64,000 nt of DNA, taken from contig NMRB01000031.1 of NCBI GenBank assembly GCA_002633025.1, positions 478,774 to 542,773 of the forward strand. Reading direction: 5' to 3'. Under the pieces are notes generated by a model, which did not search any database, was not told the DNA's origin, and was given only the letters and a program-made list of their open reading frames with translations. The position numbers and the translations under genes are program-made. This DNA comes from Notospermus geniculatus (taxonomy: Eukaryota > Nemertea > Pilidiophora > Heteronemertea > Lineidae). Below are positions 22,763 to 35,900 of this stretch, one piece after another (within the stretch, counting starts at the first letter, position 1; each line of letters starts with the position of its first letter).

Positions 22763-23498
22763 TTACTACAACTCAACCCTGATACTGATTCACAATTCGG
22801 TGACCTCTGACTGATATCCTTTCGGATTATCATGAAGGCCTGGGAGGACGGGATTCGTGGCCGAAAAATGATAGGCAAAAGCATAAAGCATAAATGTCTT
22901 TATGGCAAAAGGTATACTCGTAGAGTAAAGCTCAGGCCAGCGTCTGGCTCCTCAAAGCATGTGATCGGTATAAAATATGATAAAGGATAAAGTGAAACAC
23001 GTCAGAACATCCGCGGCCTGTCGGCAACTTCAGACAAAACTCAACCGGTGGTTCATACCGAAACTGTGTGGCATTACATTTGTATATTGAAATTCGTGAC
23101 GATATCTCTGGTGTATCGTCGATAATGCGCGCGAGTTTCTATCGCCACGGGAGTTTTCTCCTCATAGTCGCCATTGATCAGGCTCATGGTGTGTTCAATA
23201 CACAAGTTATATATACGGTATACTCCGTATTCCAGCGAATAAGCCTTCCCCAGTAGATTTTCACACTGTGGGTCAGTTGCGAAGTAGGCCTATTTCAATC
23301 TGTATCAGTCGTTACTGGATGCTGTACGATCAGACTTGCTGAGCATAATAGCAACAATCATTGATCATTCAAATTGAAATAGGCCGACACTTCACAAAAC
23401 AATCTGTCTGAGATCGTCCTGTTCATTGGCCTGTGGGTCTAGTTAACAATCCACGTCATATTTGGTGGACAATCGACGTGTTGGACTGTCCACAAGTT
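22763..23498. other. no supported gene
   Basis: A 36-codon ATG frame on the minus strand near 23079-23190 lies downstream of TATATAA, but nothing else supports it. Confidence 0.4.
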
Positions 23499-23679
23499 CA
23501 GGTGTGATGTGTGAGAATGACCCCCGTATGACAATGCCCGCTTTATTGTTCGGCGGAAACTCAAATACAGAAAGACGTGTTGATCAGTGCCTCCCCCATT
23601 GTCATGTCGCGGCTTATTCCGTCAATCTTTTGTTGGGAGGCACTGGCAAACGGGTGGCAGTGAAAAACATTACACCTGT
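23499..23679. repeat. GGTGTAAC-type MITE, diverged copy
   Basis: Left end CAGGTGTGATGTGTGAG and right end AACATTACACCTG are imperfect inverted repeats. It contains GCGGCTTATTCCGTC, shared in inverted form with the copy at 56244-56424. It may supply an AATAAA (minus strand, near 23542) downstream of the large gene. Confidence 0.6.
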
Positions 23680-23937
23680 CCCGATGTTTTGCGTGTCGTT
23701 TTATGCATGTTGTTATGTACATTAACATTACATGACCATCGTGCGGCCTATTCACCAGAATATCGCGATTGAATCATATCTAAATAGAACTATATGTATG
23801 TATAAGTGATGTATAATGCATACTGGAGAATTAAGAGACAATTAGCAATGGCAACTCGATATTTACAATAGAGGCACAGTACAGCACATCCACGGACGTG
23901 TTCCTGCTTCGGTAAACGACTTATAAGTTATATAGGC

Positions 23938-23996
23938 CTACTGGATAAATTGTATGTCGGACAGCGCTCCAAACTTAAGCATTTCTTTGACGGATT
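23938..23996 (-). CDS. exon 27, probable last exon with stop
   Basis: Acceptor GGCCTTCAG|AA joins exon 26 in phase. The peptide SVKEMLKFGALSDIQFIQ is followed by TAG. CA|GTAGGC just before the stop is a possible donor, so a longer isoform cannot be excluded; the repeat looks cut short here. Confidence 0.6.
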
Positions 23997-26900
23997 CTGA
24001 AGGCCAGTCAGAGCGGACGGGATTGCTGGCAGGATACTGATAAAGTCAGCTTCTTTTGGACGGTTAAGTTTGCCAACCTGGTTTCAGGAAAATATGTTGA
24101 ATTGTTTAGGAATGTATTGGTACTGGTATAAGCAAAGTGATGTATAAGAGTTGAAACATGCTGTATCCCTTCATACAGACAACTGGCATCATTGGAATGT
24201 TCTAAGAAATAATTATAAATTACCTGAAAGGCGATGGCCATGAATTAGAAGGACGACAAGTAAAAAAACCAATCTAATGAACAAATTTCAAAAGCTATGT
24301 CCTCGACATAGGCGTACTTTGACTAAATTAATTTTGTTCATTTATATTTAGTTACCCTTACCAATGGCAATAGACCATAGATTTATTAACTTTCGTTTAA
24401 ACCAACAGTGACGTATGATATGGAGTTACTTCGGTTCAGAAGCAACTCTACGACGTCAAGGCAAAAATATCAGTCACACTCTTTCCCGTGATAACGTATT
24501 TTGAGTCCATATGCTGAACGTCGTTTGACTCCTCATTTCTTAATCCAGTATTGATTACGTAATACTCTTCTTGCCTCGTCTAATAAAGCACTTTGTGGAA
24601 TAACAGCGTTAGCAGAAGTAGGACACCGCTCAGGGTCGGAAATCCAGCTGAAAATAACAATAGACTCATTGAAGCGTCATCAAACATATGATTATGCCCA
24701 ATCCCAGGTTGACCACAGTAGTGTAATGCCCATTACATAATAATCAGATTTGATTTGGTTTTCTGGGCGTATTCGTCCTTCTGTCATTAGAGAGGATAAG
24801 ATCCTGAACGCGAACGACAAACATGAACGCGAGTGACGTCAGTATGCCACCTGACTAACCCAATCGCGTTCGAACGCCGTTTCATGTACAGGAATCCCTC
24901 TTCCTAAATCATTTGTTCTGAAGGACGTCCTGGGCTTAGGTAATCCGAATGAATAGCCTAGACAGATCTTCTTAGAGAGGTCTTGGTTGTGAACCTCATA
25001 TTCAAGCAATCAATCTAATAGGCATGGCGTAACAATGTCCAGTCATTTTTGCACTTATTTTACCTTGCAATGGAACCTAACCACAAACCACAAATGGGCC
25101 AATTATGTGTGCATGATTGCATGATTATCTTGAATCAGAGTATAGACCAGAACAAGGTCCTATTAGAAGTCGGTCAACCGTGAATTGACATGCACACGTA
25201 TGATTGCCGAATTTGTGGTTTGTGGTTGGTTCCATTGCAAGGTAAAATGAGTGCAAAAATGACTGGATTCTGAAAAGCACTTTACTTCATTTGGGTTGCC
25301 TCGGTTTCATTTGTGCATGAACCCATGAAAGTATTTCAATTCCATTTGACATGTGTTGGAATACCACTATGACTATATACGATCCCTCCGTAGGAAGAGT
25401 CCGGACCTGCTGATGGCAAAGGTGAAACCGTCTGACATCAGCGTCGGAGATTGTACCATTCCAACATAAAATACTATTGTTCGAGACACACGAACAATGC
25501 ATTCCCGATTACTGAAACCACTCGATCGCGTTCACGTTATGGTTAATTCACTTCTTAACTAAATATACGCGAATTTTTCACGGGAACGACAATGACGTCA
25601 GTCCCGTTCACGTTTGTCGTTCGCGCTCAAGATCCTAACCTCTCTATTGACAGAGGAACGAACCATACGCTTCCCGGGGCGCGGCAGTATATAATAATAC
25701 AGCCATCTTGCTATAAAATGTATACATATATGTATCAATATTCTGTGCTCTACGCAAATGTCTATTTGCTGAGCAAATAAACTCAAATTCAAATTCAAAT
25801 TCAAATTCAATAGAACTCCTAATTACGTAACGCTGGTTATGAATTGTGAGTAAAAACAAAGTACATGTAGGCCTACATGTGATGGGAGTCAGATTTCAGA
25901 GAATCAAAAAAGTTTTGATGGGATTTTCGAGACAGGGTGTAAAGTGTTTGTGGAAGTTTTTTTCTTGTATTTGGCCCACTCTCACTTGTAGCGACTACAG
26001 TGTACCCCTCTCTGCACTTCCCTTGCTATCTGTGTGCGTGTGTGTGTGGGGGGGGGGGGGCGGGGGCACGAATGTCAAAGTGCAGAGCTGCTGTGTTGTC
26101 CTAAACGACCACCACATTCACCATCGTTGCAATGAACGTTATTCTATCTGCATACCTGTGCCATCTTTCACATCCAAGTCCTTCTTGACGTTATCAGGAA
26201 GCTTGTCCTTCGCCTCTTTCGTCATTGCCTGAAAAACGGTGAAAATCAAGTAACATAGGCCTATGCAATAATACAGTGACTGGAATAGGCGCTGTCATCT
26301 ACTCTGGTTTGTTTGATTTAACAACCTTCTGTAATGGTTTATTAGTGAAAAAGCGTGAGTTGGACAATCCATGGTCCCCGTTAGGATTAATGTCCACACA
26401 CTACGTTATCTATTGGTCTCCGCTGTTGCTGAACTTTAAGCCTAGGTCACAAATGCACCGGGCCCCGTACGATTTTCCCCACCCACGGGCTTGCTGTGGA
26501 TTTTAGAGACTGAAACTCGGATCTAAGATAAATTATGCCGAAATCGCCTCAACAGATAAGTGGAAATTAGACTGGGTCAAACTGGGCACCGTAGAAATTG
26601 GCCAAAATGTCTGGTTTTACTCGCCGTACGGGCCCCGGAGTGGATATGTGACCTAGGCTTTAGTTGTGTACCGTGCCCTCTTCTGTTCACCCGCTCTCCG
26701 TGGTAAACAAGATGTGGTAAACAGAAGGGGGCGCGGTACACAACTGCGTGGGGAGTTTACATGTACACTTTATTGCTTGCGCGGCCCCGTTCGAAATTTA
26801 CAACAGTAAATCGCTATATAAAACAAGAAAAGGACATCGGAGCGATGTCAATGGTTTCCGATGAGAAGTTTACTACTCTAGAGCTAATTAACTGTGACCT

Positions 26901-29900
26901 TGACCTCTGACATTGAGAAGTATTGCGTAACTGGAACAGGATCCCTGATATAAGCCTATCGGGGATGGTTAATTCAGGCTTCTAATTCGTTTTCTCCTGA
27001 AATTCTGAGGAGATTTGAGCTTTAGAACTGTTTGACCTTGACCTTGACCTCTGACCTTCAAGGTCATTGCGTAATCTAAAAGCTCATCCTTGATAACCTA
27101 GGTATACATGTAGGTGAAGGTTTTAGGCTTCTACCATCACGAGATTCTGACTTACGTCATGTTATCAAATTTGAATATCAAATCTCAACATGATATCAGC
27201 AAATATCATGTGACCGAGCAGGTGCAAACTGAAGATTTCAGTTGCAATAACATCCGTGGATGAGCTATGATGTTGTGATACCAGTTTCAAGTTGCTTACT
27301 GTGGCAGATTTCCCGATATGTCAAAATATCAAATTTGATATATCAATATCATTATGATGCTGACACTGGACAATAAATTCGTTGATGCCAGTATCTTGCC
27401 AAGGGTCATAAACATAGGGAAGGAACTTGTTACTAGTGTTCTAGCTGGTCTTGGAGACAAGTTATTCAAGAAACAAAAGTGTGACAGACAAAATCTCAAC
27501 TTTTGATATATCAATTTCACCATGAACCAGGTATCGGAGACCTGAAATTTTCATTCCATCTTGTAGCTCAGGTCATGAAACCTGGGGGTAGGTCACATTT
27601 CCAGGTCTGTAGCTCTTACAGGAACAAAGTTACAGGTGTGACAGACTGAACAGACAGATACACACACACACACACACACACACAGATACACACACAGACA
27701 GACACCATGACCAAACACAATATGGTTTCCGATCTTGAGATCGGAAACCATAACAACACGGTTGTGCGGTGATGACCGTACCGCCAGAATACCTACATTC
27801 AGAACGTCTTTGTCGAGTTTCTTCAGAACGTTGACGGGTATATCGGCCGCATTAGCTCCCATTGCTTTTATTTGCTCTTTGGTGATAGCAGCTATTTAAA
27901 AGGAATAAGTGTTCGTATGAGGAATCGGCATTGTTTGGCAGTACGTTATCTCAGAAAGAACTGTGAGAAATCAACAGTTCGGCTGGCCTGTGATTCAGTT
28001 TCCTTCACTGTGAGTGTGGCTTCAGTGTAAAGTGTGTTATGACATAAATTCTAGGACAGATACATGTACATGTACTTTTGCAGTTGAGGATCACGTTGAC
28101 AGCCCAGTGACCTTATTCACGAACCCCCGTATCTTTAAAGTACGCAAATCCTTTGTCAGCAGGCTGATGGTGAACAATAGGTTGCCTGCAAATGGACAAT
28201 AGTCTGCGCACTCGATCAGTATAGTTATCAGACCTTCGTGAATAAGGTCCCAGGGGCCATATGCATAAAACTTCCTTAAGTTAAGTATAAAACTTACCCT
28301 TAAAGTCTAAGGATTTCACTTTACCAAGTGCCATACTTAAGGTGTATGCATAAAACAAACTAAGGGCATACTCAGCTAAGGGCAACCCTTAACTAAAGTA
28401 TTTCCAGGAATTGTGGTGTCAGCCAATGAAATTTCAGTATTCAAGGGGTTTCCCAGATTTCTTGAGTGTTATACTTAAGGAAGGTTTCTCAAATGTAGGC
28501 TGCATGTACATGAACATGACTGCAGGCAATCCTGTAATGGACATTTTAGTATGTTTGGATCTGTGTAAAATGGCTATTAACGGTGGAGAACAAAAAATAG
28601 GTTACCAAATTGGTAGGACAGAAAGAGGATACATGGTCTGTCAAATCAAAATCCTTGGCACTGTTCAATGTTATCCCACCCTAGCTTAGCACATAATTTC
28701 CCCGGCCTATTTGGCTAGCATGCATTAAAAACAGCATGGATAGCATATTCCAACCTCTTCCTGCCACAACTGTGAAGTTAAGGAGTCAGTTAAGGGAACT
28801 GTTACCACACTTAGAGTTAAGGGTGATTTTGAGGCTTTCACTATTCCAAAGTAGCTTTCTGCATCTCCCTTAAGTTAAGATTTCCACTTTAGTGGTGATT
28901 TGAGGGAATCCCTTGGGATTTTCATACTTAAGTAGTTTTATGCATATGGCCCCAGGCCCCATATTCATAAAACGACTTAAGTCTGAGTGCGACACTTATC
29001 CTTTGTTCAACATAAAGATAAGTACGGTACATGTATCATATATGGACCCTGGGGCCATATTCATGAAGCCTTCGCAACTGTGTGCACGCAAGTCTATTGT
29101 TTGAGTGCACATGCCCGATTGTTCACTGACTGCCTTACAATAGATTTGCGTGCACAAAAAGTTGCGAAGGCTTCATAAATATGGCCCCTGCTTCGTAATC
29201 GTCTCATGCAGACACCACTTCCGTTGGCAAGTACGACTTCAAATTTAAATCTATACTACATGTACATGTACATGTATATGAACGACTTACATAATGTAAC
29301 GCCTGCGGCCGCTATATTGCTCCTCGTCCATTTGTCGATGGGGCCAAAGCAATCTGTTTTCAAAGCAACCGTAAGGAGACCCACCAGTTTAGTTTTATCG
29401 CAGTTGACATAAAGGCCACTGACAGCTGAGAAAGACTCTCTGAAAAATACAATGTATGAAGTCCGAATAAGATTTTTTTAAATGGGCTTATGTGTACACT
29501 GTAAATCCGTCGGACGCCGGCGTCCCATTCTGAACACTAGGCCTATCGTATATTTGCCTAGCAGAAACACTAAAATACATATTTTTCCAAGAAAGTGATG
29601 TATTTTGTTCAAGAAATTAATTTCAAGAGAAAAAATTACTTCGGCAAACTACAGTGTATAAGTTATTGACTGAAACAAGTATGACTTTAATACGAGCGTT
29701 CAACTTCTGAACACTTGAACATGTTCACAGAGCACCAAGTGTTCCAAAAGTGTTGCAATCAAAGTGTTCTAAATAATAACACTGGTGTTCTAAATGGGCT
29801 ATTTAGAACACCAGTGTTATTATTAAGAACACCTGTGTTATTATTTAGAACACTTTGATTACAACACTTTTGGAACACTTGGCGCTTTATGAACATGTTC

Positions 29901-32900
29901 AAGTGTTCAGAAGTTGAACAGACGTATAAAAGTCATATTTGTTTCAGTCAATAACTTACACACTGTAGTTTGCCGAAGTAATTTTTTCTCTTGAAATTTA
30001 TTTCTTGAACAAAATACATCACTTTCTTGGAAAAATATGTATTTTAGTGCTTCTGCTAGGCAAATATACGATAGTGTTCAGAATCGGACGTCCGACGGAT
30101 TTACAGTGTACAAGATGAGTTCCCAATTATCATACTTGCATCGTTTATGGCCGAAGGTACATGTAAAGGCACGGTTCGTTATTGAACGAGTCATAAAGTG
30201 CGAGTGTGAATATAGCTGCGCTTCCACTACAAAAAAGCCGGTATTTGTCCGGTGTTTTCTCTAGTGGAATGGCAATAAGTCCGGTCTACATGTTATTAGT
30301 GCCAATTAACATTACGTGAAGTGCGGTTGCTGGCGCTGTCTCGCACAAGAATAGGCCTACGTATGGATATATTTCATTTTTAATTGCTCTTTCATTGAGC
30401 TACAGGTGGCTTACGATCGCTTGCGACATTGCACATGCTCAAAAGTACCTGGGGCATGATTCACAAAGCCCTCTTAGCGTACGTATGATCTTAGCACTGC
30501 ACGTATCTATTGTTCATCGACTTGGTGACAATAGATCCGGGAGTGCTAAGATCATACGCAAGCTAAGAGGGCTTTGTGAATCAGGCCCCAGAACAATACG
30601 CGGTTCACTCCAGGTATCGCCATCTGTCGCCGATCTTACTAACCTCAAATCCAGTAGTGGAAGCGCAAGCCGTGATATATCCGGTCTTATTTTAGAAGTG
30701 GTACTTTTAAGACCGGATCTAAAAGCTGTAATGGAAGCGCAACTAATATCTAAGAAATCCTCCTTTCTTGACGTACTAACTTGGTGGTGTGAGTAAACTT
30801 ACTTCAGAACCTTCGGCGGAATTTTTTCGATTTCGTCCTTTTTCTTCCCGCACAAGAAACTACCGAGGTACAACAGTCCACTTTTTTTAATACTCTCAAG
30901 TTTCAGTGTCTTGTCAGTTGTGTATTTTTCGGCCAGTTTGGTATACTGAAAGTATTAAAAACGGAAATAATGTGTTTGTTGAATTCGTCGTACACTGCTT
31001 TTCCATGCGACATCTCTGTTGTCAAACCTGACGAAGTTGCCACACATTTTGGACGGTACCGAGGGATATATCTTATCATATTTTCTACCGTCCCGCACAA
31101 AAAAGTATGGTTCATTTCGTCCATCATCCACTGAACTTTCTATTGAAGCACGATTCTAATTACACTGCCTCTCGTAAGTATTTACGCACCCAATAATACC
31201 ATACTAAAAAGTGGGTGAAACTAACATTTTATTGGCCGTACAAACTTCAGACTTTCAGCACTTTTAATTTACTAGGTGTAGCAATCAGTCCTATGGTCAA
31301 AAATCAAATTTGCCACAAAAATCTCATGAAAAATATCAAATCTCAAATTTTGATATTTTCTTGATTTTTCAAATGTCAAAATCTTTCCTGAATATGATTT
31401 TATATCATTATGACATTTGAAAAATGAAGAAAATATCAAAATTTGAGATCTGATATTTTTCACGAGATTTTTGTGGCAAAGGTCATGGGGGTTTAAGATC
31501 AAATTCCCCATTTGGGATCCCTGTCAAGTTATGTTTCTGAAACTTGGAGGGATGAATGAAGGGCAATAGACATTATTTTTGATAACATAAATGACTAATT
31601 AGCTCTTTTGTTTTATCTTTGAGGCCAAATTACTCCTAGAATCTGGCCATTTCGTGGGCTGATTTTTTCACCTCCTATTAGCGTTGACTGTCTGCTACAT
31701 ATATCAAAAAGAAAAACATTTGATTTTCATTGGTGAGTCCTAAAAAATGCTTCATTTGATAACTCACTTTTCCTTAAGTTGTGCTTTGCTTAACACTCAG
31801 ACCTGTAATAATCACTGTTTTGACTAGACTTGACATCTTTGACATAAGGGCCAATAGTCCCGAAATTGATATGGATTGGGCTGAACTATTCTTGAAGAGG
31901 GGGAAGGCTTTCATTGTATGCTTTTATGCCCTATTCTTCATTCTGAATGGCTATTATTATCCAGGAGTATATAGGCTCTGAAGGGGGTCAGATGGAAGAC
32001 TAGAAAATCGCTACTGCGGTGGTCAAAACACTAAAATTTTAGCACTTTTTCAAGGAAAAATGCCAAAATTTCAAGTGTCAAAAATCGTAAAAAAGCGCCA
32101 AAAAAATAGCAAAATCGTCACTACCACCGCAAAAAGCCCTTCACANNNNNNNNNNNNNNNNNNNNNNNNNNNNNNNNNNNNNNNNNNNNNNNNNNNNNNN
32201 NNNNNNNNNNNNNNNNNNNNNNNNNNNNNNNNNNNNNNNNNNNNNNNNNNNNNNNNNNNNNNNNNNNNNNNNNNNNNNNNNNNNNNNNNNNNNNNNNNNN
32301 NNNNNNNNNNNNNNNNNNNNNNNNNNNNNNNNNNNNNNNNNNNNNNNNNNNNNNNNNNNNNNNNNNNNNNNNNNNNNNNNNNNNNNNNNNNNNNNNNNNN
32401 NNNNNNNNNNNNNNNNNNNNNNNNNNNNNNNNNNNNNNNNNNNNNNNNNNNNNNNNNNNNNNNNNNNNNNNNNNNNNNNNNNNNNNNNNNNNNNNNNNNN
32501 NNNNNNNNNNNNNNNNNNNNNNNNNNNNNNNNNNNNNNNNNNNNNNNNNNNNNNNNNNNNNNNNNNNNNNNNNNNNNNNNNNNNNNNNNNNNNNNNNNNN
32601 NNNNNNNNNNNNNNNNNNNNNNNNNNNNNNNNNNNNNNNNNNNNNNNNNNNNNNNNNNNNNNNNNNNNNNNNNNNNNNNNNNNNNNNNNNNNNNNNNNNN
32701 NNNACCTTCTGGTTACAAATTCTGATGCAAAACGTAAACACTCCTTCTGCGGCATGGGTGAAAGTGCCGTATTACCTCTTCACCCTTGATACGTGTCAGA
32801 AGTGCCGTTGCCGTTTCTTTTGGCCAGCCAGGGATGTCCGCCAAACGTTTGTACATTATTCCGAAATCCGCAGCCACTATCGCCTTTATGTCCTCCTTGG

Positions 32901-35900
32901 TAAACTCTTTGAGGAATGAGTCCGGGTACAAACTCAAAGTTGCATACGTCCATGTCTCTACAAAATGAAGGGTTGTGTTAATCGTGATAATCTGATAGGT
33001 GTTGCTACATTTGCTACGGAGTAATCTTATGCTTTCCACCAGTGCTCCCGCCTGTGGTCAAAGCTAATGGGTCATACGAATAGAGAGTAGCAAATGCTTT
33101 TCCTTGAATTTTGCAATACAGATGCACTTGGCAATGCTGTACAAATCTGAAGTAAAAACATTTGCTAGTCCTTTAAGCGGCGAATCCACTGTTGCGATTT
33201 TGGCTTGAGACGGGGTTGCGTTCCCTTGCGATCACCTTATAAGGACTTCCGATTGCCATATAAGGTGATCGCAAAGGATCGCAACCCCGTCTCAAGCCAA
33301 AATCGCAACAGTGGATCACCCGCTTTAATCATGACTCATCATCTCTATGCCAATTCCTGTCGGTTGCAGTAACCACTCAGTAGACCGTGCTCCCCTCTTC
33401 TTGGGATCCGTCCACCATCAGCAGCCAGAGTGCTTGTCATTTCTCAATGATATTCAACTTTTTTTCAATCCTTCCCTAGAGGCAATAATTACTGGTCCTT
33501 CGCCTTCCTACAAACGTCCAGTTGGACTTGACGCATGAATATCACGACGCCCACGATAGGTGATTCTACAGATGGAGTTATAGGCCTACATGTACATTCA
33601 TATGTAGGTCTATAAGTATATGCCCCTGCCGTAATCCTCTACCATCTACAAATGCACGACAACTCGACAGCGGACTTTAAGGGAGACATGCGAAAAATAT
33701 TTCCCGCTTCTGAGGAGGTGACAGCCTCAGCCAATCATTCATGTGCGAAGGAAAATCGACGTGCCAATCAAAATCCGTGTTACAAATGCGAGCGTGAAGA
33801 GAAGAGAAAGTGCCCAACGGTGATTTGCTTCACGAGTTCTGATTGGCTCAGATGCGGGGTCAAGTAGGGGTCAGGTTCATTAATAATTTATGCATTAACG
33901 CAAAAGATGACAAGATTCGGACAAGGCTAAAGACGCAGTCGATAGCCTTGTTTGGACAAGATGAGTATAAAAGGCCTGCCATCCCATGGTCCAGTATTCC
34001 CCTCAGCAGGAAAACCCTTATCTTTCTACTCATACATCACATACGGGTGGTCCTTTTCCTTCGACTGGAGGAACTCTTCGATAAAACTTCCTTCAGTGCC
34101 TTAACAAGATTGCTGTAGCCCTTGTCTTCTATCCCATACTTTGTTTTGATACACTCGGCGTTATCTAATCCAATGGTGACTTTCGCAAACTCAGCCTGCA
34201 GAAGGATTATTTATACAAGTAAGTGCACGGGGAGTGCAGCATGAAATGAATGTGCCAAATTTGACGGCTGAAGGCCGCTACACACGATCAAATTTTTCAT
34301 CCAATTTTCTGAATACATGTATGCTCAGTAAAGACCTATGCGGGTTTATACATTGAAGCCACAATACGCCCCGGAATCTGAATTTCCCAAAAAAATGGAT
34401 GAAAAACTTGATCGTGTGTCGCGGCCTTTATACCGGTTGTAAACGATCAAATTTTTCATCCAACTTTTTTTGAAACGCCCTGTAGTGTCTCAACCATGGT
34501 GATTACTGAAGCAGACAAATCATCTGATGCTCTGCAATGAATATTTTTCTTAGCTCTGCCCATTCTGCCAGTGTTCTGTGTAATCATAATTCAAGACGCT
34601 GCTTTAGAATAAGAGAAAAGCTACGTAGGCCTACCTTCTTTATGGTTTTAAGGTCGGCCTCTGAGAAAAATTGAAGCGTTCCACCGAGCTGAAGGAAATT
34701 GGGCGTCGTGGATGTTGACGTCCAGTCTTTGGGCTCTCTGTAAATTGAAAAAATGCCGCGAGTTTTACGTTCCTGGAGATGAACTCTGCGTCATTGTGAC
34801 ACTGAACCGAGTCCAACAAAGGTTTTGGGCAGTCTTGAGTCTCAGCTATCTTACTTCCGGCTGACAAAACTGCAGTGTGGTCTCATGGGGCATTTCGGCC
34901 ACGAGAGAACGGCATAACATCCGACGACCATGCAGTGTATAAACACAACGGACCCTTAGCCCTCTTCCCATTCCTGTCTGACCCTTGCAGAAGACTAAAG
35001 CACGACCCATTTTGGGCGAATGTCTCAGCGATTCAACGCCAGCATTTGTATTCCCACTGCAACTGGTTCATACCCCGGACTTCGCCAAACCTAGATGTTA
35101 CCATTTCCCTGGCTGTAAATAACACCTGTTGCGCCTTGCTTACTTCAAAGTCTTCTTCACCTTTGCCACATAAGCATCTTTCGTGGCTTTCTCCATCACC
35201 TGACAACCACTGAATGTAACAATGGCGTTTTTAAACTGGGCATCATCCATATCCGTGATATCAGTGGCACTGAGCCGGCAGGCAAGGTTTCCCATGCTTG
35301 CTACATTTGCCGCTGTCCACTTTTTCTGAAATTTATGTGACGTGCAAAGTCATTAATTATTACTAGAGAAAAAATTACCTGTTGTAAGGTAAGGTAAGCG
35401 ATTTTGTTTTCTTCGTTGGAAGTTCTCGAAGGAGCCGATTTCTCTAAGCCTCCCGGCATCATGTGGCTGGTCTGCTGCCGTATACATGTACGATATGCCT
35501 GCATAATTCCCTATCGTTCGGCTCCCGATGTCTCAAAACATACCAATGTACAGTACATGTACATGTACATTACACTGCATTTCAAGTGATATTAATTCGC
35601 GCATTGTTTGGTTCACTCTTATGCAGCAATGGTTCTTTGCCTTGTTTTCTTTTATACCGGTATATCATGTTGCCACTCTCCCTCTCGGGCAAATCTGGTA
35701 TATACTCTAAACTCCCACTTATCACCTGTCCCATTCCTGAACTTGGAAAAAATGACCAAATCCTAAGTTGAAGATATCGCACGCTGTCATTCTTTGCCAG
35801 GCTCGGGAGTGGGACAAAGTAAGTCGACAGGACATTACTGTTTCCAGTTTCTGACCATACCCCCACCCCATTACTAGTGAGTACATGTATCTTCAACTTA

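Noticed and set aside
23079-23190. 36-codon minus-strand frame MSLINGDYEEKTPVAIE after TATATAA
   Set aside because: Too short and isolated; TATA words are common in AT-rich DNA.
30395-30796. 133-codon plus-strand frame
   Set aside because: It crosses the hairpin MITE at 30451-30599 and overlaps the intron next to exon 23.
32060-32755. Frames of 200+ codons around 32.1-32.7 kb
   Set aside because: They are read through the 558-N gap.
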